From Paraphysomonas bandaiensis (taxonomy: Eukaryota; Chrysophyceae): a stretch of 64,000 nucleotides of DNA. The DNA lies in contig CBFFRP010000009.1 in the NCBI GenBank assembly GCA_965644295.1, forward strand, positions 62,001 through 126,000, in the 5' to 3' direction. The notes under the pieces are model-generated. The model was not told the DNA's origin and did no database searches. It saw nothing but the letters and a program-made list of their open reading frames with translations. Below, one piece after another: positions 24,340 to 35,389 of this stretch; the first letter of the stretch is position 1, and each line of letters begins with the position of its first letter. The translations under genes and the position numbers were made by a program.

Positions 24340-24800
24340 AAGTTGGACTCGCACCTTTTCATGTGGTGTTCTGGAGGATAAGTACCGGAGATATATATCC
24401 GGGAAACTGAAGTGAGCCACATACATAGCCAGCCTCATAGCCAAATGCTTATGTGGTACAAGAGACACTAATGTAAGTGTCACTTGTGTAGTAGACGTCT
24501 TTGTGCCATAATTATGTATAAACAGGTCTACCTCAAGGGTATCCGGGGTATTGAGATGCCTACTGCAGTTCACCTTCAGCCTTCAAGACTCAAATATCTT
24601 ACACTCAGCAGATGTCAGGTATATCAATATTCTGCTCTGAGGGATAGAGCAAAGGTGGTTGTGCCTTGGTGCTTGCAGTGACGTACGAGCAGCTTTTGTA
24701 GGATATCAGAGTTGAAGACATTGCAATAATGTTTGAATAAGTTCTGACTCGTACACGCCTATTGCTAATAATAAGAATATATTCACTACTAGCATATTTT
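24340..24800 (+). repeat. Interspersed repeat R1, copy b (near full length)
   Basis: Runs from the GTTGGACTCGCACCTTTTCATGTGG end through all hallmark blocks to GTTCTGACTCGTACACGCCTATTGCTAATAATAAG at the other end, about 460 bases. It carries the CAGCAGATGTCAGGTATAT and ACGTACGAGCAGCTTT blocks also found in the copies at 35.4-36.5 kb. Confidence 0.85.
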
Positions 24801-25029
24801 AGAGTCCGCAATTGCCGGCATAAACTATCAAAGAACAGCCGTTCAGAGACTTCTGGCACACTACTAAAAGCTAATCGCTCTTATTGTGGAAACCATTTCG
24901 ATGTTGAAAATGATTATTAACTACCATGAATGATTGAGTATGCTTCAGACTTTCAGTTAGACGTCTCAATTAAACTATTTTGAGAAGCCAGCAGAAAAAT
25001 TGTATAATTAGTCTCTCAGTTTTATATAA

Positions 25030-25650
25030 CAAAGTCGGAGTCGTACCTTTTTATGGTGTTCTGGAGGATAAGTACCGGAGATATATATCCGGGAAACTAA
25101 CGTGAGTCGCATACATAGTCAGCAGATTATTTTCTGCCCACTCATAGCCAAATGCTTATGTGGTACAAGAGACACTAATATAAGTGTCACTTGTGTAGTA
25201 GACGTCTTTGTGCCATAATTATGAATAAACAGGCACCTCAAGAACATCCGGGGTATTGAGATGCCTGCTGAAGTCAAGCATCCGGGCTAGTTGCTAGTTC
25301 ATCATAAGTCGGTGTGATCGTGAAACCTAGTAAACTAATATAAAATTTATTAAATGTTTCTAAAAACACGTCCTCTTTACACCTACTACATTACTTATTG
25401 CAAAACACATCAAAAACACAACTTAAATCGACACTTTTAAAATTTCACCAGGTTTAGAGCGTTTCTCCAGAATTGTTCATCACATCAACTTCATAAGGAC
25501 AGAGAGCGGAAGTGGTTGCACCTTTCGTAGCGCTAAATAGAAGGATATCAGAGTTAAGCACTAGTTAGTTAAAGTGATTAATTGCTACATGAGTTCTAAC
25601 TTGTACACACGTACACACCTATTGCTGATAATGAGACATTCACTTCTACA
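25030..25650 (+). repeat. Interspersed repeat R1, copy c (with a variant interior)
   Basis: Same ends as copy b, in the same orientation 230 bases downstream. The interior between about 25290 and 25470 differs and shares AAATTTCACCAGGTTT with copy a (GATTTCACCAGGTTTC near 5396), so copies a and c represent one subfamily. Confidence 0.8.
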
Positions 25651-26193
25651 TATGTGAACACATGTTAGTGATCCTATAAAAATATACGCTTCAATCAATT
25701 ACAATTTCAACTATGATTTGCGGTCCCAATTTCAATTGTTGCAATTAATTGATACACAGTCCTCCATTAGATTTAACCAGTATCGAATATGTTCATCACT
25801 CGTTGGGCTACAACTAGACATCCTAGTATCACAGCAGAAAGCAACATTTGTGTGGTAAATTTCACGTACACCACTCAATGGCAAGGCGCAATATTTTTGG
25901 AAAGAAATAACACAGTATAATTGGTATTTATATTGTTATTTACCACACGAATGTGTGACATATCGTGCGGTTGGGTCAACATGTAGCTGGTCTATCAATG
26001 TAGTATCTACAGCAGGGACAGTGGACAATTCCACTTGTACTGCTTATAAGAAACTGTATACACTGACAGTATAGGGCTCTATCCATTCAACATCCATATA
26101 AGAAAATCGACAGTAGGCTACTGAACTAAATATCTTTACAAAATCGCAAGAAACAACTCCTGTGAATCTTGCATTCGTGACCGAGTGATTATA
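25651..26193. other. Intergenic, no gene seen
   Basis: AT-rich; contains an AATTAATTG-type palindromic block near 25685-25770 and nothing else recognisable. Confidence 0.4.
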
Positions 26194-26586
26194 CTACTCG
26201 CTTCCTCCTCCCGAGTTGCGGTTTGTGGGAATTTTTGTGAGAAACCATGAGTAGCACGTAGAGCAATCTTTGCTGCAAAAGTTGGAATCCCCTATTCGAG
26301 AATACTGTGGAAAAAAAGCGCTTTCACAATTGATACATTTCGCAACAGGCGTAGTAACATATTCTTCGCTGCTGCTACAAGAAGAATAAACACTACATGA
26401 TTCACTCATCGTAGTGGTAATTTCATCTGTGGGGGTCGTTTTATTAGAGGGGTCACAATAACTGTGTGTAACGTTCGTTTCACAGCGGAGAGAAAGCACT
26501 TTCCTTGTGATTGCTTGAGGTTTCACATGAGATTCCTCATGTGATTTCGTCAACATTGATCGAAGCATCACGTCAAAGCAATCCAC
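26194..26586 (-). CDS. Small Ser/Thr-rich protein with a C-terminal Cys zinc-type motif
   Basis: A single open frame of 130 residues from an ATG. The N-terminal two thirds are Ser/Thr-rich and charged. The C-terminal part reads CINCESAFFPQYSR followed by NFCSKDCSTC, a C-x2-C ... C-x3-C-x2-C arrangement that could bind one zinc as a treble-clef-like fold. The motif geometry and biased composition support a real gene, but I do not recognise the family and see no other exons. It is flanked by repeats on its 3' side and faces away from the channel gene. Confidence 0.5.
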   Translation of the reverse strand: MDCFDVMLRSMLTKSHEESHVKPQAITRKVLSLRCETNVTHSYCDPSNKTTPTDEITTTMSESCSVYSSCSSSEEYVTTPVAKCINCESAFFPQYSRIGDSNFCSKDCSTCYSWFLTKIPTNRNSGGGSE

Positions 26587-27296
26587 AATATTGCTCTTGT
26601 GATATATACATACACTGTGGTTTGAATCTGTTACGTTATTATGGTATCGTATGTACAGTATCTAAAAATTTCCCCTTCGTCGAATGTGTTTTTGTGTTCC
26701 CTCTCTGCCCGTACATCCCTATAGTACATCCCATCCCTATAGTATATTCCATCCCTACAGCAGTACATCCCATCCCCGTTTGCCTCTAGGAATTCCTACT
26801 CTGTACTGAGTCGTACTGTATAGTACCATCGTATCTCCGTATTCGGGAAATATCTACACATATTTCAAGACAAAAATACGTTACATTTATTATGAAACAC
26901 GTGTAGAAATTCCTATACTGGATATACACAAAGTGTGAATATGAATACAATGTATGTGTATATACAGAGTGTATACAGTACTTTGTACCTACCTATTGTA
27001 CCTACAGACATCCCGTGTGTAGATTAGTACAGCACTACACATGTTTTTATGCCCTATTATTCCTCACTTTTGGAACTCTCGGAAGACGAAGTATGAAGTG
27101 ATCTCACCAAAAGTTGATGTGAGTGTGTTCTATTTTCTAGTTCTCTATCGAAGTGTTTTATATCTACTACACTTATAAGTATCTTATATCTTCAGTGATA
27201 TATACTGTACTAGCTTACATACATGCCTTCCAGTTCAATCGAAGTGACTAGGAGTGTCCTGGCGTTATAGTCATAACACTCCAAGTCAGTTGTTGC
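26587..27296. promoter_or_regulatory. Divergent gap upstream of the channel gene; short C-rich tandem repeat
   Basis: At 26710-26780 the unit CATCCCTATAGTA/CATCCCATCCCTA is repeated imperfectly several times. The rest is AT-rich. It should hold the promoters of the Cys-rich gene and the channel. Confidence 0.45.
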
Positions 27297-30200
27297 ATGT
27301 CAGAGCCTGAGTATGATTCTATTGCTCCACCTGCCCGTGTTTGGAGATGGTTCGGTCAGAAGTACAGCGATAGCGGTGACAAAGAGATAACTAAGAAGAA
27401 AAAGCATGACCAGGGCACTCATGGGTATCACCGTGACCCGAATATGCACACCGGTATAGTGAAGCTTTATCTTACTTATGCCTCACGGGTCAGGGATATT
27501 ATACATAAAGATGGCTTTAACTACTTTATAATATCAGTTATATGTGTAGCTGGAGTGAATGTTGGGATCCAAAGTTACGAGGAGATGGATGATATACTAG
27601 CGCTCGATGTACTGGACAATGTTATCCTGATTGTGTTCTCTCTCGAGATCATCTTGAAAATAATTGCGGAGGGGCTGGCTCCTATGTTATATTTCATTGG
27701 TGATGAATGGAAGTGGAATACTTTTGATTTTAGTATTGTTTTCATGAGCCTGCCGCTTTGGAATGGCTTGTTTGGTGGGGGGTCTTTAGCACTGCTGCGT
27801 TTAGTCCGCCTCATGCGACTAGCAAAGATCATAAAAAAGATTCCAGCACTGCAGGTGATAGTTCATGGTCTAGTTGGCGGTCTGGCATCGATTGGCTATA
27901 TTCTATTGCTATTGATTCTGGTGCTTTATATGTTTGCCGTTGCGGGAGTTTATATGTTCCGTTCGAACGATCCATTCCACTTTGGAACTCTTCCTATTGC
28001 CCTCATGACTATGTTTCGGTGCTCCACTCTTGACGCCTGGAGTGATGTCATGTTTCTGAATATATTTGGGTGTGATGGCTACAGTTATTTATATGTATCG
28101 GAAGAAGAGAAGGACGAGTCGAATAAGCTTTTCTGGTGTAGGAACCCGAAGAAACAGTTTGTACTATCAGCTTCGTATTTTGTCTTTTTTGTGGTGGTTT
28201 CTGCTCTAGTTATGCTTTCCCTCTTTATTGGTGCAGTTACTCTGAGTATGAACGATAGCCTCAACGAGTTAAAACGGAAGGCAGAAGAGAAGAAAATGCG
28301 TTCCCGGTTTGAAAAGAATATAAACAAGCTACGATTAGCGAGCTCAATTTTGAATTTGCGCACACGAAGCCGAGTACACAGTAGTAATCAATTAAGTGCC
28401 GATGCTGGGTCCAGTAATGCGTCCTACGACTGTGGACAATCAACTTCAATGCGAAGTGATATATCACCAAGCTTGCGGATGTTTTACTTCCACTCCCATG
28501 GTCATCCTATGGCTAGGTCACTGACCAGTTCCAATGCAACCAGCCCAAATGTTTCTACTCGTAAATTGGTTCAGGGTGATGTGAAGTCAGCTTCCACAGA
28601 CGTAGAAAATAATAGGGGAGAGTTACGGCTTGGCTCAGCGATGTCTGAGCGAGAATCACCGACATCCATACATTTATCTAACGCGTCACAGGACCGTGAT
28701 CATGTAAAGCGTATGATGAGTTTCATGGGAAAACACTCAGAGTTTAGTTTTCGTGATGATGAAGTATCAGGTGCGACACTTGAAAAGTCATCATCACTCT
28801 TTAACCTGGATCCATGTTTACCTGAGTGGTACAAAAAATGGCGAGAGGATCAGACAGCCTTAGCGTCCCTTAACCAGAGAATAGAGATTGGACGTCTACT
28901 ACGCATTGGCATGGGGGTCGAGCCTCATGGAATTGAAGATGATCCCAAAAGTCTTACAACGTTTATTAAGCGATTGATTGAAGCAGAGAAGTGGAGTCAG
29001 AGCTATGAAATATTGGTAGAGCACTCAAAATATATATCGGAGCACAGTCATTTTGTGAATTTTGTCACGGCTGTAATCGTAATTGCAGGCATAAATGTGG
29101 GTGTTCAAACTGATGAAAGGATTACAGGTGTCGAAGAGATTTATGAAACCTCGGTGGTATTAGACAAGTTTATATTGTCTGTGTTTACTTTTGAGTGCGT
29201 TCTGAAGATTCTGGCAGAGGGTTACAAGCCGTGGGTATACTTCAGTGACAATTGGAACAAATTTGACTTCATTATAGTTGTTGGGTCGTATACGCCTGGT
29301 GCAGGCTCACTGTTGACTATGTTACGACTGCTGCGTCTGCTACGTGTTCTCAAGCTGGTCAAGTCTCTTCCACAACTGGCAGTCATAGTCAATGCACTAT
29401 TGATGGGAATGAGCTCGATTGGGTACATCGGAATGATATTGTTCTTGTGTTTTTATGCCTTCGCTATTCTTGGGATGCTCTTATTCCGCGACAATGATCC
29501 GTTCCACTTTGGTAATTTACACATATCAATGTTTACGTTATTTCGATGCTCCACATTGGACGACTGGACGGAAATAATGTATGTCAACCTTTATGGGTGT
29601 GATCGATACCCTGGAGTATATGAGGACTTCCCGGAAATGTGCGACAAGCCAAATGCCATTGGAATAATTGCTCCGCTGTATTTCAATATATTTATTTTAG
29701 TTGGGGCACAAATACTTTTAACCCTATTCATAGGTGTCATTACAACGAGTATGGAGCAAGCACAGGAAATTAAGGACAGAGATATGAAACTGGAACGGCA
29801 GTGCAAAAGTTTGAAAAATTCGCTTGACCTAACTGATGTTCAGATGAAATGCTTTAGAAGAGTATTTAAAATGTTAGATGATGGGGTGACTGGTATACTT
29901 TCTGAGGCGGATATGGCAGTTTGCTTTGAGTCTATTGAAGAGCTGTTGTATCCCTTTTCTATAGAGGATGAAATCAGAAAAGCGGATCCCGAAGGTCGCG
30001 GTGTTGACCTTGTTACCTTGATAGTAGTGATTTGCAACTTGCCAAGTTGTAAGTACAAGAGACTATTGAGAAGAACTCTAAGAAGATGGATAGTCAATCG
30101 TAGGGCGAGAGGATTGCTCCAGCCAGAAAAGGTATCTGTGCGTCAAGTGGAGTTCAACAGTAGCAGCTCGGATAAGCGTGTCATGAGCATTAGAAATTTG

Positions 30201-30308
30201 GCTGTGAAGATTAAAACGAACATTGTATATCCTGGAAGTGCGTTACATAATGTACCAGATGATACTACGCCTCACATTGCCTGTATAGAGAAACCTTTGA
30301 ATAAATGA
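27297..30308 (+). CDS. Two-domain (2 x 6TM) voltage-gated cation channel, EukCat-like, with EF-hand-type tail
   Basis: One uninterrupted frame of 1003 residues. Two six-helix domains (about 70-325 and 580-795) each have S1-S6, an S4 with five Arg/Lys spaced by three (LRLVRLMRLAKIIKK, 167-181; LRLLRLLRVLKLVK, 676-689) and a pore loop FRCSTLDAW (240-248) or FRCSTLDDW (749-757). The two domains are much alike, including NDPFHFG before both pores. The T-L-[DE]-x-W filter is of the bacterial NaChBac/EukCat type, unlike the two-pore channel (TPC) type. Two such chains would make a four-domain pore in the plasma or ciliary membrane; Na+ or Ca2+ passage cannot be decided. A Ser-rich linker of 250 residues joins the domains. 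The tail has a degenerate EF-hand pair near 845-915. Confidence 0.9.
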   Translation: MSEPEYDSIAPPARVWRWFGQKYSDSGDKEITKKKKHDQGTHGYHRDPNMHTGIVKLYLTYASRVRDIIHKDGFNYFIISVICVAGVNVGIQSYEEMDDILALDVLDNVILIVFSLEIILKIIAEGLAPMLYFIGDEWKWNTFDFSIVFMSLPLWNGLFGGGSLALLRLVRLMRLAKIIKKIPALQVIVHGLVGGLASIGYILLLLILVLYMFAVAGVYMFRSNDPFHFGTLPIALMTMFRCSTLDAWSDVMFLNIFGCDGYSYLYVSEEEKDESNKLFWCRNPKKQFVLSASYFVFFVVVSALVMLSLFIGAVTLSMNDSLNELKRKAEEKKMRSRFEKNINKLRLASSILNLRTRSRVHSSNQLSADAGSSNASYDCGQSTSMRSDISPSLRMFYFHSHGHPMARSLTSSNATSPNVSTRKLVQGDVKSASTDVENNRGELRLGSAMSERESPTSIHLSNASQDRDHVKRMMSFMGKHSEFSFRDDEVSGATLEKSSSLFNLDPCLPEWYKKWREDQTALASLNQRIEIGRLLRIGMGVEPHGIEDDPKSLTTFIKRLIEAEKWSQSYEILVEHSKYISEHSHFVNFVTAVIVIAGINVGVQTDERITGVEEIYETSVVLDKFILSVFTFECVLKILAEGYKPWVYFSDNWNKFDFIIVVGSYTPGAGSLLTMLRLLRLLRVLKLVKSLPQLAVIVNALLMGMSSIGYIGMILFLCFYAFAILGMLLFRDNDPFHFGNLHISMFTLFRCSTLDDWTEIMYVNLYGCDRYPGVYEDFPEMCDKPNAIGIIAPLYFNIFILVGAQILLTLFIGVITTSMEQAQEIKDRDMKLERQCKSLKNSLDLTDVQMKCFRRVFKMLDDGVTGILSEADMAVCFESIEELLYPFSIEDEIRKADPEGRGVDLVTLIVVICNLPSCKYKRLLRRTLRRWIVNRRARGLLQPEKVSVRQVEFNSSSSDKRVMSIRNLAVKIKTNIVYPGSALHNVPDDTTPHIACIEKPLNK

Positions 30309-30594
30309 AGCTGCACATCGTGAAGGATGATCAGAATATACTCAGACAGTTCACTACATGGTTGAATTATTGTATATTACTATGTGCAACTACATTACTA
30401 CTTTGAGTCATACATATTTTAGCTTACAAATTTCACGCTATATTTTGTCTTGTGTTGTTATACCCGCTTATTACTTCTTTCACATTTTATATTTACGGCG
30501 TTGATAGCCAGTAATTGCTTTGCACCATTTATAAAGCCGCCATATATTTAACATTAAAATACTACTCTGTTTCATTACAATGTTTTGTAAAAAA
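30309..30594. other. 3' flank of the channel gene
   Basis: AT-rich, no feature recognised. Confidence 0.4.
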
Positions 30595-30827
30595 GTAGGA
30601 AAATAGTTACATAAATTACAGATAATAATCCTGAGGATAATGATTACAAAGAGTAGGAAAATAGTTACATAAATTACAGATAATAATCCTGAGGATAATG
30701 ATAACAAAGAGTAGGAAAATAGTTACATAAATTACAGATAATAATCCTGAGGATAATGATAACAAAGAGTAGGAAAATAGTTACATAAATTACAGATAAT
30801 AATCCTGAGGATAATGATAACAAAGAG
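30595..30827. repeat. Four-copy 58-base tandem repeat with a palindromic core
   Basis: Units start at 30595, 30653, 30711 and 30769, almost identical (the first has GATTAC for GATAAC). Each contains ATAATCCTGAGGATAAT, a near-perfect palindrome, so the array carries four evenly spaced inverted sites. Confidence 0.95.
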
Positions 30828-30999
30828 TGCTAAGTATGTTGACTATATGTTGAAGTGTTAACATTGAAAATTGAAATGTAGGCTATCCATCTAATACTTG
30901 TGATAAAAAAAAGCTTATAGTACTAGTTTATTATCTTTATGTAATCGATAATGACCTGCAGAAATAAAGAATGTCAGATACTATATTGTGCTGACCTGA

Positions 31000-31620
31000 A
31001 TGAGGTTTAACAAAATTCTCATATTCGCACCAGGCTAATATAGACCTTCAATTTCAATATTCAATTCGAACAGAAACACTCTTCTATCTTAGTTATGATA
31101 TTGAAAGTCGTTTATTAGAACTTTCTTTATTACATTACACAATCTTAGAGAAGCCGCCACAATGATGAGTCAAATTTCAAAATCAGATCATTAAACACAC
31201 CAAGCTCTATTTCAACGTTTGTTTGATGTAAAAGATCATAGTGAGGTCAGTGAAAGTGATCTATCATCACAACCAAGACTTCGAAACAAACTTCAAGAAT
31301 ATTACAGGAGAGTTCAAGTGCCAAATCTGAGGCAGAGGTAATATAGAGCAGCGACACCCAGTCCTTTCAGGGATTAGGTCATGTCGTACTTATCAAGATT
31401 ATTTGCGTCATCATACACACAGCACTCGTGGCAGGTGCACTGGCAGAGATTTAGCGTATTGTATATAAATGTGATGATGATGTCACCGACAACAAGAAGC
31501 CCCGTGCGACTACAACTTTTTTGCATTCATCGCCACATTTATATACGAATTGCTGTTGCTATATTACCTTCCTACCCTTCTGTGCTCGAGGTACATTAGT
31601 TGTAGCACGTATTGAAATTT
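31000..31620 (+). repeat. Dispersed element R2, copy A
   Basis: Matches 51530-52000 on the opposite strand over several blocks, for example ATCTTAGTTATGATATTGA, CGCCACAATGA, TCAGATCATTAAACAC, CTATTTCAAC, ATTACAGGAGAGTTCAAGTGCCA and GCGACTACAACTTTTTTGCATTCA, in the same order. Short open stretches inside (such as 31381-31599) are not conserved as protein between the copies. Confidence 0.75.
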
Positions 31621-31815
31621 GAGGATTTGCTGTCAGGAATTAATCATGCACAATTACCACTACATTACTATTGATTTAAAACAGTGCTTTGATTTTATTT
31701 CTTAATATCAATCAGAGAACACTTATTTCCTCTCACAGCAAGAAAGCTACAAACATAGATATTAGGTTTACAACATAATGAGGATAAGCCACAACTTAAC
31801 CTCGGGATAGGGAGT

Positions 31816-31998
31816 TTACTCCCTTGTCCAAACTTTAAAAACTCGGGCGTTTCTTCCTCGTTTCAAAATTTTGAGCGTGGGACGATATGGCCTCCATACT
31901 ACTCGTGGGTAAATATAACTATAGTATGCAACTGTTAGTAAATACAGCCCCACTATACTGATGCCAATAACTTGCAATGATTGATAAAACAGTTTCAT
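31816..31998 (-). CDS. Small single-pass membrane protein, hypothetical
   Basis: A 60-residue frame with one hydrophobic segment (about residues 10-30, VIGISIVGLYLLTVAYYSYI) followed by a basic tail (RPYRPTLKILKRGRNAR). This layout is typical of small integral membrane proteins with the positive end in the cytosol. It lies outside the recognised repeats. No family is recognised, and chance cannot be excluded at this length. Confidence 0.35.
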   Translation of the reverse strand: MKLFYQSLQVIGISIVGLYLLTVAYYSYIYPRVVWRPYRPTLKILKRGRNARVFKVWTRE

Positions 31999-32525
31999 AT
32001 TTCTTAACTGTTTATTAATGTATTCACAGCGTCATAGTTACCCTCTTGATCTCTCATGTGAGTTCTCCTCTACCATGATATATGAGACTCCGTTCCTCCA
32101 GAATATGTGAACCCAAAGTGTTTCTATGATTGTGGTAAGTATACAAGAGTCAAGCAATAGCCAAGAGGACATACCATACATGTCAAACTGCTGTACATGT
32201 ACCTACCGACATGTACCTATATACATACATATCTAGACGTAAGAATTAGTACTTGAAATTCAAAATCGAAAAGTACACTTTCAAAATATACCTGTATACT
32301 GTATACCATATACAAGGCCCATTGGACTACACACTCTCTCTGTTGTACACGGATATACAGATCCCTCTATACAGCAGTACACTGCTGTGGTAGATGACAG
32401 CGAGCACTGCATGCTCATTCTTTAAGTTCCCATGCACTCCTACTATTAGAACTCTCGGTCAATTGCTTTAAATACCGATATATCAATGACTCAATAGTCA
32501 TCTTATTATAATAGTAGTGAGTGTC

Positions 32526-34729
32526 ATGACAGAGTCGTCTACAGGTAGCGGTGGTTTCATATTTACAGGAGGAAAACAACGACAATTCCACTGCCACTAT
32601 TGTCATATTGATATTACACAGCAACTGAGAATACGATGTGCTGAATGTGATGATTTTGAATTGTGTGGGGATTGTTTTTGTTCAGGTGTTGAGCTCGACT
32701 CCCACAAAAATACACACAGCTACAGGGTTGTCGATAGTCTCTATGTTCCTCTGTTTTCCAAGGATTGGACAATACAGGAGGAACTATTGCTTTTAGAGGG
32801 CATTGAGAAACATGGACTTGGTAACTGGAAGAATATCGCTGACTACATTGGCAGTAAGTCTGCGAAGCAATGTGATGAACATTACTGGCAGGATTATATG
32901 GGTACATTTGGACAGTGCCTACCCGCCCAATCCATGGTGGGGGATGCACAGGTATGAGAACTATACTTAAGCTATGATTGCAGTGATAGTTTTTTCTGTT
33001 TCTCTTGTTCTGATATGTTGCTGTTCTATTCTTGATGTGACTTTATCGTAGTTTAACTATTTCAATTGTGGCCTTGTAGGTAGATACTTCTTCTCTGGTT
33101 TGGCCTGGTGCTCCACCTCAAAATGATTTTGTCATCGTCCCCTCCCCTGATATGATTGGTACCTCTGTAGCAGCTGTTGCCCATATGAGTGAAGATTCTG
33201 ATGTGCTCCCAACTTCAACGGGGAAGAGTATTCGAGAGAGTACTGGGGCAGCTGCTACTCGTAAAGAGCAAGAAGTGCGGGAAAAACTTGCACAACTCAC
33301 CGGGGCAGAGATTGCCGGATTTATGCCATTACGGGAAGACTTCGATACTGAGCATAACAACGACGCCGAATTTCTACTTGTGGATATGGAATTCCACCCT
33401 GATGACCATCCGGCGGAGGTGGAAATGAAACTGAAAGTCGTTGACATATACAATTGCAAGTTAGACGAACGAGATGAGCGGAAACGGTTTGTGATTGATC
33501 GCGGACTTGTGGACTTGCGCAGACTGCAACAGGCAGACAAGAAACGTAGCAAGGAAGACAGGGAGCTGATCGGACGACTAAAGATGTTTTCAAGGATGGT
33601 GAGCCCCGAGGAGGCTGACGCTCTGGTGGAGGGAATTCTTACTCAGAGAAAACTGAAACGACAAATTGATGCGTACAAATTGTACAGGTCAATGGGCATT
33701 AGAACCATAGATCAGGTAAGGTGTTGGTATAGGTATTGACGTAGAATAATCAGTATCTACGTTATATCACTGCTTGTTATTCGCACTTTTCTTCTACCTC
33801 TGTGTATCAGACAGTCACCAATTGTACATCTAGGCAAGGAAGTTTGAGACTGATCGTAAGAAGCGAGAGTACCAACTTAAAGCTCAAAAATCTCGTCAGT
33901 CGTCCTCTTATCTGCAAGCGTCACCCAGTGTGTCGTTGTCGCTGCAAGCAGACGATAGCGACCCCAGCACTGGCGTTTCGACAGGTAGGCGAATGAGTTT
34001 TACATACGCCTGTTTACGGCGATATATTTGTTAAATTGATTTGTTTCTGATGATAATTTTATACCCTTAGATTCTCCTAAAGAAGTCCTGGAGAGCACTC
34101 GTAATGCACCTTGGGCAGATCTCTTAACAGAGCAGGAACTAATGCTGTGTCAGGAAGTTTCTCTCCTTCCTCTACAATATGTGGCGATCCAGGAAGCAAT
34201 TGTGAGGTGTGTATGCTCCTTGACAGTAAATATTCAATCTTGTTGACAATTTTATTGTACAGAGAAGCGTACCGTAACGGCATGCTCACCCCTGAAGGGT
34301 TTAGACGAGTTATTAAGGTACATATATCGTATCATGTTTTCCGCTGTTTACTACCAGGGAGTATTCCGTTTTTGCCTACAATTTGGGCGTTTGATATTGT
34401 ACGTTTTCCGCTATTGACATATCATACAGGTACAAGGGTACGAGGAAGTAGAAGAGAGTGACATAGATGCAGGCGGATGCGCTGCTCGAGCCATCCGCCG
34501 AAGACGTCTGCGTGATGTAGCGGACGACACTGGAAAAGAACAGACATCATCAGATGGTATACCAAAAGCTGTTGCAGAGAGACTTTTCGATTTCTTTGTT
34601 GAGCACTCCGTGAACGGAAATAAAGCGCAGCTACAAGAAAAATATTCAGAGTTCGAACAAATTGCAGCCAAAGGAGCGTTCTCAGAGATTGATGACGGAG
34701 AATCAAAAACTAAGAAACAAAAGCGGTAA
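32526..34729 (+). CDS. ADA2: Transcriptional adaptor ADA2 (ZZ-SANT-SWIRM)
   Basis: Six exons (32526-32951, 33080-33715, 33834-33984, 34071-34206, 34263-34317, 34430-34729) give 567 residues. A ZZ zinc finger near the start (CHYC, CAEC, CGDC, with His pair) is followed by a SANT domain (WTIQEELLLLEGIEKHGLGNW to CDEHYW). The ADA2 middle region begins at IAGFMPLREDFDTEHNNDAE and includes ARKFETDRKKREYQ, and a SWIRM-like helix bundle lies near 405-475 (LLTEQELMLCQEVSLLP ... GFRRVIK). ADA2 links the GCN5 acetyltransferase to nucleosomes in SAGA-type complexes in the nucleus. The start ATG is preceded by an in-frame GTG only. A charged extension of about 90 residues after the SWIRM region is unusual. 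Confidence 0.95.
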
Positions 34730-35389
34730 CTTGGAGTAGTATATAGCCTCGCATGTGTCCGTATTGACAAGTCGTTTATATCTTATCGTCGTTGGGAATT
34801 ATTAGTATTATTATAATTAAGCCTCATAAATATATTTTCAATACTTTCTCCATTCTGATATTTTCGAAACACCCAAAAGTACAGAATCCTATATCCTATT
34901 ATGCTCGATATATATATTATAATGTGTAAGATTTTGCGGTAATATATTTGACTAAATTTAACCGACGTTCAGTGGTATATTTACTGCAGTGAATGGAATG
35001 CTATATGATGTTACCTATATTGGTCGTCGTACTGATTGACTGAAGTCATTGTATTTAAGATTTAAGACCACAAGTAGTTAGAAACAAAGTAGGTTCGAGT
35101 AGGACAATCGCAGCTGGCAGCTACACATATGTTGCTCGTGATAATCAATGGGTTGACAGTGGTAGTATAAGGGCAGATAACGTGGTTGCTGGTCAGCGAA
35201 AGCGCGCTTCTGTTAAAACCTACAGGACTTAAATGCTAATAAAGTTATTAGTTTTGTTCTCTAACCCTAATACTATAAATAGAATAGTTGTTTAAACATT
35301 ATTTCTAGTTAAATTCTATGAATACTCCTAAATTTCCCAAAATATCGTAAAATTCCTACGTTTGCATAAAATGCTTACTGGCAGTAGTG
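34730..35389. other. Intergenic, no gene
   Basis: AT-rich. A 17-base match (CTAAATTTAaCCGACGTTC, about 34953-34971) to the hairpin region at 10310 is the only shared sequence seen. Confidence 0.4.

Noticed and set aside
27297-30308. Naming the channel a two-pore channel (TPC)
   Set aside because: Both pore loops read STLDxW, unlike the TPC filters, and the two domains resemble each other more than TPC DI and DII do.
31381-31599. A 72-codon plus-strand frame
   Set aside because: It lies inside dispersed element R2 and the frame is not kept in the second copy.
33716-33833. An additional ADA2 exon in the 118-base intron
   Set aside because: The intron is longer than most, but no in-phase open segment with splice sites fits, and the flanking exons already match the family continuously.
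35085-35125. A GGTTCGAGTAGGACAATCG stretch resembling a tRNA B box
   Set aside because: No acceptor stem, anticodon loop or A box could be paired around it.
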